A stretch of DNA of 64,000 nt from Volutella citrinella. Taxonomy: Eukaryota; Ascomycota; Sordariomycetes; Hypocreales; Nectriaceae. Location of the stretch: NCBI GenBank assembly GCA_034401135.1, contig JAWZSP010000007.1, forward strand, positions 3,100,001-3,164,000. The letters are read 5' to 3'. Every line of letters starts with the position of its first letter. Positions within the stretch are counted from its first letter, which is position 1. Below the pieces are notes generated by a model, which saw nothing but the letters and a program-made list of their open reading frames with translations, ran no database searches and was not told the DNA's origin. Both the position numbers and the translations under genes were made by a program. Of this stretch, positions 11,991 to 24,955 are shown in pieces.

Positions 11991-14230
11991 TCACGCATAT
12001 GCTTTGGCCACGAGGATATCGCCCACCGGCCGTGCCGAGAAGGTTGCGTGGCCGGCGTTCATTCCTACTCCCTCTCGCACAACGCCAAACTGCACCGCCT
12101 GGGTCTCGACGCCGCTCTCGTGCGGCACACGGTGGCAGCGCGCACTCAGAACCGCCGAGCATGCTCCTCCAGGGAGCATCAGCGGGTTGCCCGCCGGCTC
12201 TCCCCCTTCCACAGTCCCACGGCGGTCTGCCTGTCGGAATGAGAGGCCCACCAGTACCAGTGCCAGCACCACAAGCAGAAGCAGCAGGATAAAGAGCGGG
12301 AGCGGGCTGAATCCCACACCAGTGTTGACAGTCGATCCATTCTCCTGTCGCACAGTCACCAGCGTCATTCCCTGGCTGAGCATGTAGGCCATGCAGGTAA
12401 TGACGAAGATGAGCCCGTACGAGAATGCTCGGGGCAAGGTCAGGTAAAGAGATGACGTCTGCTCACCCACGGGTAGGCCTGTCGATACACGGAGCGGGAG
12501 GCGGGGTGCCGGCAGGGCGTACTGGGACAGCTCGTGCGACACGAACATGGTTGACAGCAGAGAGTTGCTGGAGAGATACAGCACGCCCACGAGGAGCTGC
12601 GGGAGGGCCACGACCAGCGCAAGGCCAGTTCGAGGCGCGCCGTTGGGCAGACCAAAGACCACAGTTGGTTCACCGAAAGTTTGAAACGGGTTCCCAGGTG
12701 CATCCTTGAGGGCCAGGCCAAACGCGGCTGCTGTCAAGGCGAGAGGGGTCACCAGAGTGAATCCCCAAGCCATCCATCTGCCGGCTGAAGGCGTCTTGAA
12801 CCAGCGGCTCGACTGGTTGGTCCAGAAGACGGACTCGCGGTGGCCCCACTGTCCCTTCTTCATCTCGGCTTTGGTCATGAGGCACGAGTCTTGTGTCGTC
12901 GGGTCGGGGTCTGCGAGGAAGGAGGCGAGAGCATCACCCAATGTGACGAGAGGCGTGAATGTGCGCCGAGTGAGAGCGAGAACCAGGGCAACCAGGAGGG
13001 CGAGGACGAAGAGGAGATTGAGGAGAGCGATTACTCCCAGAAGAGGCCCATTAATGGCTAGCGATGCTCTTTCGGACGCTTGATCGGTGCGTTGAATCTG
13101 CACAATAAACATTAAGGCATTATATCTACACGTTGAAATGTCAGCGGTAACGAACATCGACAAGCCTCGTAGGTTCCAAACTTACACTACTTGAGAGGAA
13201 AGGGCGATCATCAGGATTGTCACGGCCAAAATCGCTCGGGCAAAGGAGATGCCTGTGAGATTACGGAACGACGGAATCCCGATGTCAAGCCACTTTAACT
13301 TCTCGTGAGCGGAATCCACCTCGGCGCGAGTCGGGCTGCTGAGGGTCTGGAAGACGTAGTTGGCCGCGGCGACCAAAGCAATGGCAAGGACATTGACCAC
13401 AACATGGACGCCTCGGTGAACATTGCTGACCTCGGCCAGGCTCCCATCCAGCATAGACGAGCCCCCAGAAATCACCTGGTCCTTCGCCGACGCCACGGCA
13501 AAGCTCACAATGGCAACGGCAAGAATGAAGAATGCCAGCAGCACATTGAGGGCAACTCCACCTCTCCATCCGGCTAGGAGACGGCTTGCGAAGCTTGGCG
13601 GTGGTGCCAACTCCTGCAAAATCTTCTCCCGGTCGCCGCGGGGAGGCAATCGGGCACTGCCGTTGGATAGATCGGGGGAAGCAAGGAACTGTCCGTCACC
13701 GCCGGCTTCGCATCGGCAAGAGTGGCGAGGGAATCGCTCGCTGTCGGGTGTCTCTGGCGTTTCGGGAATGGGCGTCTGGCCATCGGTTCTAAAGTATTCG
13801 GGCGATTCATTACGAAGATAGTACACGATGTAGTCGGGGACGATGTCGCTGCCCAAGATGCTCGAGACGGAACGGCTGATGCTGCCGGCCGCGCACCGGC
13901 CGATGGAGCTTCGGGGCGCGCTGCTTTGTCGGTGCGACGACCTTGAGTTGGTGTAGCTGTGGAAGGCTCTTCGGATTGTGGGCCGTCCCGATGAAGAGCC
14001 CGTGAACCCGCGTGCTCGGGTTCGGTGTTGTGACGAGGACGCATTGCTATAACGCCTGCGTATAAGTGCATGTGAGAAGGCCACCCGATGAGTTTGCTGG
14101 ACAAGGCTAACGCTTACCTGTCATAGTTCTTCAAGTCGTTGCTACTCGGCTTGTTCCAAACATGACGGAATGTATTAGATCTGGCGCCGCTGGTCGCTCG
14201 AGACGGTGGTATGGATCGGGAGCCCTCCAT
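11991..14230 (-). CDS. DUF6536-domain multi-pass membrane protein
   Basis: Three exons on the minus strand, 14230-14118, 14055-13188 and 13097-11991, sum to 2088 nt (695 residues). The first ~195 residues are hydrophilic, Ser/Arg-rich and probably cytosolic. Then comes the DUF6536 domain: GWRGGVALN (~200), a hydrophobic segment, VHRGVHVVVNVLA, YVFQTLSSPTRAEVD and WLDIGIPSFRNL, all typical of this fungus-specific family. Several further transmembrane segments fill the C-terminal half, and the tail CSAVLSARCH..GHATFS..AYA is also family-like. I start at 14230 because it is the first ATG in the frame; the frame is open upstream but without an ATG. The second intron's donor is GTGTAA (13187), chosen because it keeps the frame; GTAGTG three bases earlier also would. 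Function unknown; families of this type are often present in many variable copies per genome. Confidence 0.88.
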
Positions 14231-16627
14231 TGCGGGCGGGAGGTGAGGTTGTTGCTGATCGACGGTGTTCACGCAGGAAAGTGGATGGTGGTATACTTCG
14301 ACGTCAGCTCGAAGTTTAAGGAGCGACAAAATCGGCAGACGGCGTAGCTATCGAAGCACCTCGCATACGAGAGCGGGTGAGATCAGTGGCTACGTGCAAA
14401 TTGTTAAAGAAGGTGTGTAACACGAGGCTCGCAGGAGGACCAAACGGAGCAAACTCGACTCGCAACCAGGCAAGAAACGAACGGAACGTTGCAACAACGG
14501 GCAAAGAGAAGTGAATGAAAGGTCAAGAGGGAAGCACACAAGCGGGAAACGGGGAACAGCCAGTAGAAGAGAGCCACGCAGAGAGGTGACCAGGGCAGGA
14601 TGCAGGCATCGTGGGAGTGCGTTTCAGCGACGAGCCCGGCCCCAAGAAGAGGCGGCCGTCCTGGATGACGGTCCTCAATCGGCAAGCAATGGTAAGGCGG
14701 GGGAACCATGTCAGTCGTCCCAGAGAGGAAAATGCATGAATTGCCAGCAGACAACCGTCCAAGCAGTGCCGGTGTGAGTGGGGCGACGACTGGGGTGTCC
14801 CGGGCAGCGTGCCACCCTTTCGGGGATCCTCGACAGGCATCCGGATGAAGCGACAAGGCCTACGGCTGGACATGCTCGCAATGTCAGGCGGGTGAAAAGG
14901 GGCCTGTGTGGGAGGCCATGCGGAGCGCTTGGTGCCTTTAATTAAGTGCAGCAAGCCGCAATCGAGGCATGACGGCGATGCAGGCGACAGCACCTGATGC
15001 ACAGCATGTGTGGGCTGAGGGCCATGGGATTGATGTGTACGCCCCTCGCCCGCGATGGCTTCCCTATCTCAAAGCCCCAAGATAAGAGGCGGGCAAGACA
15101 AATCTTTTTTTCCTCGGCCATGGCTGGCTGTCATCTCGTCCCGTCTGCCCGTCCGTCTGCCCACAAACGAACGCCGCCGCGGGTCAAACGGGCACAGCCC
15201 CAACCATTGGACCTCGGGCTGATGGGCCAGACAACAGATCCATGGATTAATGGGGGCCACTTAAGGTTGCCCTACTGATGTCCCCGGCCCGACCGGACGA
15301 TACGAGCTTGGTAGGCAACAGATGTCCAGCAGGAAGAGAGTGAGGGGGCGAGGCGTGAGAAAAGTAGGGAGATGATGGGCATTGGGCGTTTCAGACCCGG
15401 CTGAAGCCCCCGCGGGCAGGGCCCTGGATTGGCTCAACTGGCCAGGCTGAGCGACCCATGCGTCGCCCCCAGAAGAAAGCAACGAGGCATTTCCATGGCG
15501 ATGCACACTCCGAGCAGATTAATTTTGCATCACGGGCGCGAACTGAAAAGCGAGTCGATGCGAGGCGATTGTCGACGGCCCAAATCGGACCGGGCCCATC
15601 AACTCAAGATCTGTGCCACAGTGGCACATGCCCTGTTACCCATCAAAGAAGCCTTCCAGAAGGCCCCCGGCTGCAGACCTTCCGGCCTCGACGGCCCCTA
15701 AACCAGATGAGGGAATCCGCCCCGCAATTCCGGGTCCTCCGTTCTCCACACTCGACCCCGTCGCCGCTTCAGCCCTCACCTGCAACGGCGGGCTGAGATT
15801 GCAGGAGACGATTCGCGTGCCACTCAGAGCCCAACTCTGCATTCCTACTGCTGCTGTCTTTCATTATCAGTGACATCCGCACACTTTCTGGGCTGAAAAT
15901 GAGAGGCTCCGAATCTCCACGCTACGACGCTCGGGACAAGACACTACGGGTGGCCTTGCCGTAGCTTGCAACACTTGCAGGGAACCATCCACTCTGGTGC
16001 ACGCTGAGATGTTTCTAGAAGACGCACATACCATAATACCAGTCTGTGTAATGTACGGGACCCTTGATCTGAGTTTTGCCATATGACGCAAATGCTGATC
16101 GTATACGGCTCGATATGACGTGAGGGCACCCTGGTTCCCGGCCCTACTCGCATATCAGGGACTTGGACGTGCGGAAGACGGAATTGTGCGAAATGGAGAA
16201 GGCCGCCACATCCTCATTGGACGAGGCGCAAAATAGGCATATCTATTTCGAGCCCGCGGTTGATGACTTTGACTGCGGCCCGTCCCCTCAGTAACCTCGC
16301 TGGGTCGACCGGTCCCTGTTTCCCTAATTTTGGGTCTGAAGCTTCCACTCGAACGGAAGAAGATGAAGCTAAGGATACATGGTTTGTCCCGCCCAAGAAG
16401 CCCCCAGAAGACCCCTCAAAATACACAACGAAGTAAACCGAGCGCCGTGGCTATGCGAATTTCATGTCCTTTCGGACACCCCCAGACACCAAATACACCA
16501 CTCAGGCAAGACAGTCATTCCCTGACCACTCAAACAAGCATCCCCCAGTCAGTACATTTATTGACACCAACGCTCCCCCTCACATCTGATTAACCTTGTT
16601 CTCGTCACACATTGACTCGCCGTCTCA
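14231..16627. other. Gene-free stretch upstream of DUF6536 gene
   Basis: Lies between two minus-strand genes: 3' of the LRR gene and 5' of the DUF6536 gene. It is GC-rich with short chance frames on both strands. I see no motif, repeat or RNA gene. It probably holds the DUF6536 promoter and leader. Confidence 0.4.
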
Positions 16628-19600
16628 CTAATCAGCTATCGCACTCTCATCGGCCGTCGAGTGCTTAACACATGGCGATGGCACGCTGATATTGGCACGA
16701 GCCTTCCGCTGTGACTCAACAAATGACTGCCAGTGTTCTGGGTCGCTTGCCTCCATGGCATTGTACACCATTTCTTTGTGCTCCTTGAACGCCCGCACAG
16801 GGCCCTTCTCCTTGACTATTTCCAACAGCTCTCCGCCGATATCCTCGGCGAGGTCTGTCAGCATCCTCACGTGCTTGGGGTCGGAGCCGATTTCGTCAAT
16901 GGTGTTGAGCAAGTCCATCTGCTCCTGTGGGAAGAAGCCCACGCGGAAGCGGTGACCCGCACGCAATATCCGACCTTCCTCCTCATCGAGAGTCTTGGAC
17001 AGCAGCATGGAATTGGATCGCGACAAAGGCCGCGCAACGTTGAGCGCAGTCTCATCCTCGCCGTCAGACAGTGCCATGTTAGGGTCCTCGACCGGGGGCG
17101 CAACGACTGTGGTCTCTTCGATATTCTCCTTGGTGGCTTGGCCGTCGAGTGTCTCACTCCCGACATGCTCACGCGTGTCCGGATACTCGTCCTCGAAGCG
17201 CTTGATGATGCCCTGCAAGGTTTCATCTAGATACGTCAGCTTGCGCAGGTTGTGCCCGTCCCCAGGGTTGGCCGTGGCCTTGGTCAGGGCAGGCTGGAGA
17301 CGCAGACGGATCTTCCTGGCTCCGGCAAGCAGGTGCTTCGACATGTCCTTGGCCCTGCCACCCGTAGGAAGTCCCTGTACGGGTGACGACACGCCATCTT
17401 CGACCTCCCGAATGAATTCACCAGACTGCCGACGAGAATCATCTCCGCGGTTCTTCAGGCAGCACGCCAGGGCCTTTACGACGCCAGTGCCGCCAATGAC
17501 ATAATCTTCATCAGGGGCCGAGCTGTTATCGTCATCATCGTCCTGATCATAGACATCGCGGCCAACCAGGTGGGCGAGAACGTCGGGATACGCCTGTAGC
17601 TTGATGTCATTGGCCTGTCCCTGGTGCTCCGACAGCGCAGATGCAACCGCGGCGCCAATCTCGGCGTCTGGGAAACGCTCCATGTTGCGCAAGCAGTATG
17701 CCACGACTTGCTTAGCCATGGCCTTGATGATGTCTCCCGCTTGTTCGCTGGGTACCTCGATGTCCACGCAAACCAGGCTCTTGGAGATACGTGACGCTGC
17801 CAGAAGTGAGGCATACAGTGCACACGCTTCCTCCTGGGCCTCCTCGGTTGTCGCATTGGCGAGCTTGACCAGCTCCGCGTTTCCGAGGAGCGCAATGTGG
17901 GCGAGGGAGCGAATTTCGGGAATGACTTCGATAATCGCGATCGCCTGCTCTGATGTCATGTTGACATCTTCGAGGTGAATTCTTTTCAAGCCCTTTATCT
18001 TCGGCAGGTATCTAGGAAGGAGTCAGCATCAAATTCTACTGCAGTTGCATGAGGGTGGTTAGACGCACCTCCTGAGCAAGCCCACGGCACTAGGGGTGGT
18101 CTCGAACAAGTCATGGTTCTGCGATAGGTCAATAAAGCGAAGGTCGTTGAGCTTGACCAGCGTGGGGAGGATTTTGCAGAGCGACGAGGGCGTCAGGTTG
18201 CAATCCGCCAGGCCCACGGCCCAGAGTGGTGTGTCTTCCCTGATGGCGGAGGCCAACGTCTCCATGTGGGGTCCTAGGTCGTTGCCGTTCAGGTCGATAC
18301 CCTCGCAAGGACCAGCCGCGAGGTAGCGGACGACGTGCTTCAGCCCCTCTTCGTCAATATTGTTCCGCGCGAGTCCGAGTCGCTTCACGCCGCACTGAAT
18401 CAAGCCATCCACAATGACACCCAATTGCTCCATGCTGAAGTTGGTCGCGCCTAGGTTCACCAATTCCAACGTAGAGCCAGCAAGCCGCTCCCCAATCGCC
18501 CTCGAAAAGATGTCGGATATGCCCCTAGGTATTTGCACGCCGTTGGGCAGAGCTCCATTTTGGTTTATCGGGGCTTGGCGCGGGAATTGGATCTGAGAGA
18601 CGTCAAGATACTTGAGCGAGTGGCTCAAGAAGATGAAGAGAGACAGATGTTTCCAGCCATCCGGTCCCCACTTGTTGTTCTTGAGTACCAGGCGCTCGAC
18701 AACGCCGCCCTGCTCAGCAGACTCGACCTTCTGTCGTCGGCGCCTCGAGACATTGCGCTTCACGCCAATCAGGCCGGCGAGGATAACGCGCAATCCCTCA
18801 TCTGTGAGGCCGCTGTTCTCCATGATGACCTCCCTGACTGGCACCACAGCCAGGTAGTCTCCCAATGTGATGAGGTCGGGCAGCTGCAGAAAGTAGTCGG
18901 TCAAGTCCAGCTTGTTGACCATGCCGGTGGCAGAGGAGTAGTTGGCCGTGTCGGACAGCTGCTCTGTAATCTTCTTAAGGATGGGCGTCTCGCGCAACTG
19001 ACAACATCGTCGGTAGATTCTAACTGGATTCGTCGTCGGGTATGACGAGGTCTTGGGCGCCGCACCGGCCGAGGGCACTTCAATAGAGGAGTCGCTGCTC
19101 TCATAGTGGATTTCCATGGGGATGGACCCATTGGCCTCGGCGAGCTTTCGCTTCTTCTCTTTTCTGACCTTGCGCTCCTCCTCGCTCTTCTTCTTCTTCT
19201 CCTTCTTCTTAGTGCTGTCCTTTTCCTTTTCCCTGTCGGCCGCCGGGGCGTTTGCGGTGCCGTTGGCGTGTTGGTCCTTGGTTGGCTGGTCGTTTACAGG
19301 GGTCTCATTCGATGGCTTGGCATCACCCGTGCTCTTCTTCTCAGATTCTTTCGGCAAGGGTGCGTTCGATGTCTCAACTGGCCCATTTGCTTCCTTCTCC
19401 TCCTCCGCGACCTTGGGGTTTCTGAGGGCATCACCCTCGCCCTTCTCGGTCAGCTTCTTGCGCTGGGACTTGTCTATCGCATTTGGCTCTGACGCGGCAT
19501 CGGCACTGGCATATCTCGGCATCGGGGCAATCTCAACGTCAACCAGGAAAGAGACTCGTTTTAGCTTAGCGGCTTGAAGTTCCGAGATAGGACATCGCGC

Positions 19601-20119
19601 TCGCTTGTGATCCACATTCAGCACCACCCGGTCAACTAAGCCATGGCTCAACTTGCCACCGGCGCCCATGTTTGCGGAGGAGGATGATAACCGCCTGAAG
19701 ACGCCGAGGAAGCCGGCCTGACCGCCCTTGGGGGGCGCGGGGGTGTAAGGGCCGTCACCGTCGTGTTTGGTAGCATGTTGGAGGACGGCATTCTTCGTCG
19801 GTGTGATTTTGGGCGGCTGGGGCTCGGGCGGGAGGGTCGGTGATTGAGGCTGCTGGGGTTGGACGGTTGAGGTAGCCGGGGGAGAGCTGGTAGAGAACTT
19901 GGCGGATATGTTTGAGAACCACGAGTTGCGACGCGACGGCGGGGTGCCAGACTGGCCCTTATTGCTGTCTATCGAGCTGGATCTTGAGAGGCGCCGTGTG
20001 GTTGGTGTCGCTGAGCCGTTTGGGGGTGTAGAGGTGCCATTCCCATTCGACGACGGGCTCTGTGATTGAATAGAGACGGGCTGCCTTGCCTTGTCGGCGC
20101 CAGGTATTTGGCGAGGCAT
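16628..20119 (-). CDS. Leucine-rich-repeat protein with RVxF motif (PPP1R37-like; 'Mhp1-like' in fungal annotation)
   Basis: Two exons, 20119-18069 and 18011-16628, give 1144 residues; the join restores LLRRYLPKIKGLKRIHL. The N-terminal ~150 residues are Ser/Pro/Thr-rich and low complexity. At ~185 is LKRVSFLVDVEIAP, whose KRVSF fits the (R/K)VxF protein-phosphatase-1 docking motif. A long Lys/Glu-rich segment (~220-330) follows, then leucine-rich repeats (~400-760) with LxxLxLxxN-type turns such as VKRLGLARNNI, GIDLNGNDLG and LRFIDLSQNHDL. The C-terminal ~380 residues are acidic and partly helical. An RVxF motif close to an LRR fold is the layout of mammalian PPP1R37, so I infer a PP1 regulator. 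Similar mould proteins have been named cell-wall biogenesis protein Mhp1 in some annotations; that name is from memory and its basis is weak. Confidence 0.85.
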
Positions 20120-23100
20120 GGCAGGCGAGGGTGTTTTTGTCGGGGGCGACTCTTTGGGAGGAGCTGCTGGTGGCGCGTGTTAGCGGGGAGACGGATGACG
20201 ATGCCAGGGTGCGGATGGGGTTCGGGGACGGGTAAAGACATGCCTTTGGGAGCGCCATGAGTCATCCAACTCACGTCGACGCCGTGCACCTGCTCCATGG
20301 TGAATCGCGGCGAGGAGTGGTGGGAGTGGCGAGATCGAGGGTGAAGTGCAAGTCGATGTTGAGGTCGATGTCGCTGGCCAAGTGCGACAAGCGCCTGTGC
20401 GCTGTCGTCGGGGTCCGGCGGCGTGCTCTAGCGACAGCAGCTGTCGCTTCGGCGGGACGGGGGGCCGGGGGGGGCGAGTCGGTGGCTCAATCAGCACCGG
20501 GGGGTGATTGCGCTCTTGGAGTGAGGGCCAGCAAGGCCGTTGCGACGGGCGTGGAGGAGGAGATTGGGGAGGGAGGGAAGGGGGAGGAGAGAGAAGCCAA
20601 GTAGAATCCGGGAACGGAAACCTTAAGTTGAGGTTGAACCGTCGGATGTCTCTAAAGTGCGGGTACGGGAGCGGTGCAGAGATGTGCCCTGTGGAATGCG
20701 ACGCAGCATTAGCCTCCACTACGTTGCGTCCTTGTGGGCTGCGTAGTGCAGTGCAGTAGCGTTAGGTTGTGACCCTCCCAAGCAGGATGGCGTATTACTT
20801 GTATGTCGGCGCTGATTGCACCGAGCACAGGCCACTACAGCAGCGTCTGGGGGCGACCGAGGGACTCGAGTTGCGTCGCAGCCGGTATAAGGTACTGTAC
20901 AACTTTGCTCTCGGCTCTAGCAGGGTCCAGCGGCCGTCGGGAGATGTCGAGGTCCCGTCGTGTGCTGTAGGTTCATTTTAGTAATTAGCGGGGTGCCGAG
21001 TCGTAGCGTTGGTCTCGGGTCTCGGGTCTGGATCGCTGGGGCGCAGACGGCAGGCTTGCGATAGCGGACCAAGCCCTTGCTCGCTTCTGCTCCTATTTCT
21101 GCCCAGTAGCGTAACTGATAAGTTCGGGTGCACTATGTAAGGTATTGATAATGCAGTGGTGGTGGTGGACGAGGCAGAAGTGACAAGGACGACGGTGTAA
21201 AAAGAAGCAGCAGGATAGGGCAAGGGCGTAGAGGTGAGGCGGGCAGGTACCTGTACTACGAGTGTGCCGCGCGCACTTCCCGTTCCCCTCGGGAGCCGGG
21301 TGGCGGGGATGCTGCTGGTAAATACAAGCGGCCAGTGCTTGCAACGACAGGTACTCTGTTGACGGATTCCGCGGCCGGGTAGTGGAGGCTCCAGGCGGCA
21401 AAGCCCAACCTGGATTCCAACTCTGGTGATCGGCAGTGGGCAGACGTGCGTGCAATGCCTCGGGGAGCAGAGGGGAGGAGCGCAGCGGGGCGGGCGGCGT
21501 CTTGAGTTGCCTCGTCCGGGGTATTTTATGGCTCCGGAATCACCATCACGGCATTGGGCCTCTGCTCAGACTTGGTGGTGTCTATCGCAGCGGCATTAAG
21601 TACTTAACATGCTTCTTGCATCAATTACAGTTCAACTTCTCGGGCTATTATCAGTCTGCGTTTGCTGGCTGGTCTGGCTGACTGGCTGGTCTGGGCCCGC
21701 GCTAACACCTGACCCCGAAGAGCGACTAGCATCCCACATCCTCGAGGTTCTATGGCATTCGCGGAATTGCTAATCACCACTTGGATGTAAGCTGCCTCGA
21801 CCGGAGCAGCGGGATGGGGGGCGAAATTGCGCCCGCGAGAGAATTGGCATTGAGGCTGAGGGATGTCCTGGTCCATCCATCCATCCCGATGTTATTCAAC
21901 AAGCAATTCATCTGAAGCCCGCCAGCCACAGTCAAGGCCCTGCAGTGCAACAATGCAGCTCCTGCATCTGTCTGTACGACGCAGGACCTGTGGCGGCTGA
22001 CGGTGGTGGTACAGTTCTGCCCATCTCTCTCGTACAGTAAGTGCTGATACTAGTCCGAGGAGTAACGAATCGTTACCGCCATCTCTCTATCTGCGGCATA
22101 AGATGACAAAATTCAAACATGAACTCTACCAATGAAACAATGCGCGGAGTCATGCCAACCATGGAGAGGGTAGTCTCCCCGGAATCCCCAAACGGCCATC
22201 CGTCTGGGCATGGGCCAGTATTTCGCAATCGAGCAGCCTGGCGAAACCTGCTGGCCCTCCAGTGAACCCGGGCCCTACCTTAGTAACACGGAGGTGCGGT
22301 GCCCTGCCCTGTCGCCCCGCGCGCACCACGCCACGCCCACCACCACCAGCCAGCCTGGGCCTGCCTGCCCACCCTGGGCTATTGCACGTGCTCTGGCAAG
22401 CCAGCAAGTGCCAACGATGTCATCATAACAAGACGGCATAGGTCCTGCTTCCCACCCCGCCCCATGCATCCATCCAGACCAGGCGGCCCCACCGTCCGCC
22501 TCAGGAAATCGCCCAACATCGAGACCTGGACTGGGCCAAACGGACGAAGCGAGCGCCGCCAGCAGTGCGGCCAGCCGGGCTAAGAAAATAACCAGGTCGT
22601 TCAGCGGTCTGTGGTCCATGGGACGGTCCACCTTGGCAGGGCGACCCCAGTGGCAGCCAGGGTTGCGGAGGGTCACGCAGCGGTCACATCATCATCAGTC
22701 CCGGCCATCCAAATGACCCAATCCAGATCCTGGTTGCGGCTGGGGAGAGAGATGGCGATACTACAGAGACATGAACACGGTAATTACTTGAGAGACTCGG
22801 CCGTGCCATCTGGTGATTGCTGAGATGAGATGCGTCCCGCCGCCACCCTCACGCCGCTACTGCATCATCACCTCATGTTACTGCTTGGCAGCGACTAGCA
22901 CCGTCGGTGCATTGCAGAACTGTTGATGCTACTGCAGTCGTCTGCCAGGCACGCCACCCACTCTCACCGTCACCTTCCGGCTCCCGCGCGCGTGGTGAGT
23001 AAGTGAGCCGCCACCACCATCTGGGAAGCCAAGGAAGATCCAACAGATCATTGCTCCCACACTCGCCGCCTCGCCGACACTGCGAAGCCTAGTCCCAAAT

Positions 23101-24955
23101 CATCCCCACCATCGCCCGAGACACAAGGTAAACTCCGTCCCCACCGAGCGGTAGTCTATCTCGTTGCGGCGCTACTGTATTCGCACCGCAGCGAATGACT
23201 GAAGCCCGATTGGAACCTCCCGCGTACCGATGGTTTTGTCACTTTACAACTCCCCGATCCTCTATCCGTTTGGCGACATGGGCCTCGCCATTTGGTCCAC
23301 TGACAGCCACCCTGATCAATGTTGTAAGCCCAAGGTCCCGTGCGACATGACACACACACGACGCTTCGTGACCAACCATTTCCGACTCTAATGTTGGTCA
23401 ACGTCCAAGAGCATGGCAACGATATATTCATCGGTTGAACAGGCCTGGAGCTGTTGCTCCGACCAAGAGCGCAGCTGTCTCAGCACTTTGAGCAGCGCCA
23501 TGGACTATGATGATACCCTGTAGCAGCAGCCCACCCACGACCGATCCCATGCCGGTGTCTATTTATGGAAGCCGGCAGAGAGACCGTTCCATCATGCCAA
23601 GATGCCAGACAGTTTGTAGAAGTGTCATCCGGGTGGTTACACGGCGTGGCTGTCTAGGCATCATCCATGTTGCTGCGCATGCTGCCATCCGTAATGGATC
23701 CGTCTGTGCTCAGGAACAAGAGCGAGGGGCGTCACAAGTGAACCAGTGCAGTTGAAAGGAGGGTTGGCTGTCAATTAAAGAGACAACTAACCAGACCAGC
23801 AACCTCGAGCCTTCCAACCCAACTCTTCTACAACGTTACTCCAATGAGAGCAGCGGGATCCTAAATAGTGCTTTAGGCTTACCAGCCGCCCCTGAGCCTA
23901 CGCGGCTGGAGTACCACAGATCCACCTCTAAGTCTGAAGTACGCTCCTAATGTACTAGACCTCTAAGCATCTTGGACCACGAACAGCAACACTTGGTCTT
24001 GGTGCTTGCGACCAAGGCACAGGCGCACAAGCGCCGGCCCGGTCAACAAGCAAAACGCCGGGTCGTCTGAGTCTGACGCAGGACGGCGTTTCGAACCATG
24101 AGGAACAGAAGCACGGCACGACATGCAGCGGACGATCCCCCATTTCCAAGCGGCTGCCACCGTCCGTCAGGTGATGTAATATCGTCTGGTCATCCTGCCG
24201 TGGTGGTGGGCCCCGTCGCCGGCTACCGCGCGAAGAGGGCGGGTGTATGTTTCCGACGACTGTTAAGTGATGCATTGCACCGTGGATATTTCCGGACGAC
24301 CTTGCTCGCTGGTCGTGCCATCCCACAGCGGAAGGCTCTCTCCACCGTCGGGTAAAGCTACTGTCGGAAAGAAGACGAGTTCAAGATGCCGAGGGGGGCC
24401 GAGCCCCTGGACCAAGCAGCCATTTTGCCGACTGGTGTCTTGCTCGGATTATGCAAAGCCCAGGCTGCTTTCACGAGGGTGCCTAGGGCACTAGGGCGTC
24501 ATCAATATTATCAACCACAGGGTTATGTTTCCTCAATATTATCAACCACAGGGTTGTGGTTCTCTGTCATCCATCCAGCGTGGAGCTTCGACAGACGTTG
24601 ACCCCAGGTGCAAGGGTCAGACATTGAATGGTGAGCGTGGGGAATTGCCCTAATCACACACGCAAAGGAATAACGGAGCCCTCAAACGAGCCCAAATGCG
24701 GTTGCGCACATGCATGCACCATGCCATCCGGAGCTTTGGCATACGGGACGGCGACACCATGGCAGGGAAATTACGAAAGGAGGCGTTGGCGAGTACAATG
24801 AGACACCCGTTCATCACAACTATGGAATTTGGCTGAAAGGTTTCTTTTCTTTTCATTCGTGTGGCCTTTTGTACGGACCTGTTCCCGTTCCGTGAAACTC
24901 CAAACCCAATGCGAGGTAACAATCGTCAAATGTCCATAACCCAACGACCAACTTT
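20120..24955. other. 4.8-kb stretch with no supportable gene
   Basis: The largest gap in the window, between the 5' end of the LRR gene and the 3' end of RPL5. Many short frames, none with a recognisable motif or convincing splice pattern. It holds a pair of exact 23-nt direct repeats (24502-24524 and 24533-24555). Around 22820-23130 the plus strand is rich in CT and CCACC runs and contains GTGAGTAAG, which resembles a 5' leader with a donor site, but I find no coding exon downstream. A non-coding transcript or a fast-evolving small gene cannot be excluded. Confidence 0.4.
24502..24555. repeat. Two exact 23-nt direct repeats, period 31
   Basis: Copies at 24502-24524 and 24533-24555 are identical, begin TCAATATTATCAACC and end ACAGGGTT. 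They are AT-rich within a GC-rich neighbourhood. Role unknown; possibly a footprint of a small insertion or a slipped duplication. Confidence 0.85.
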
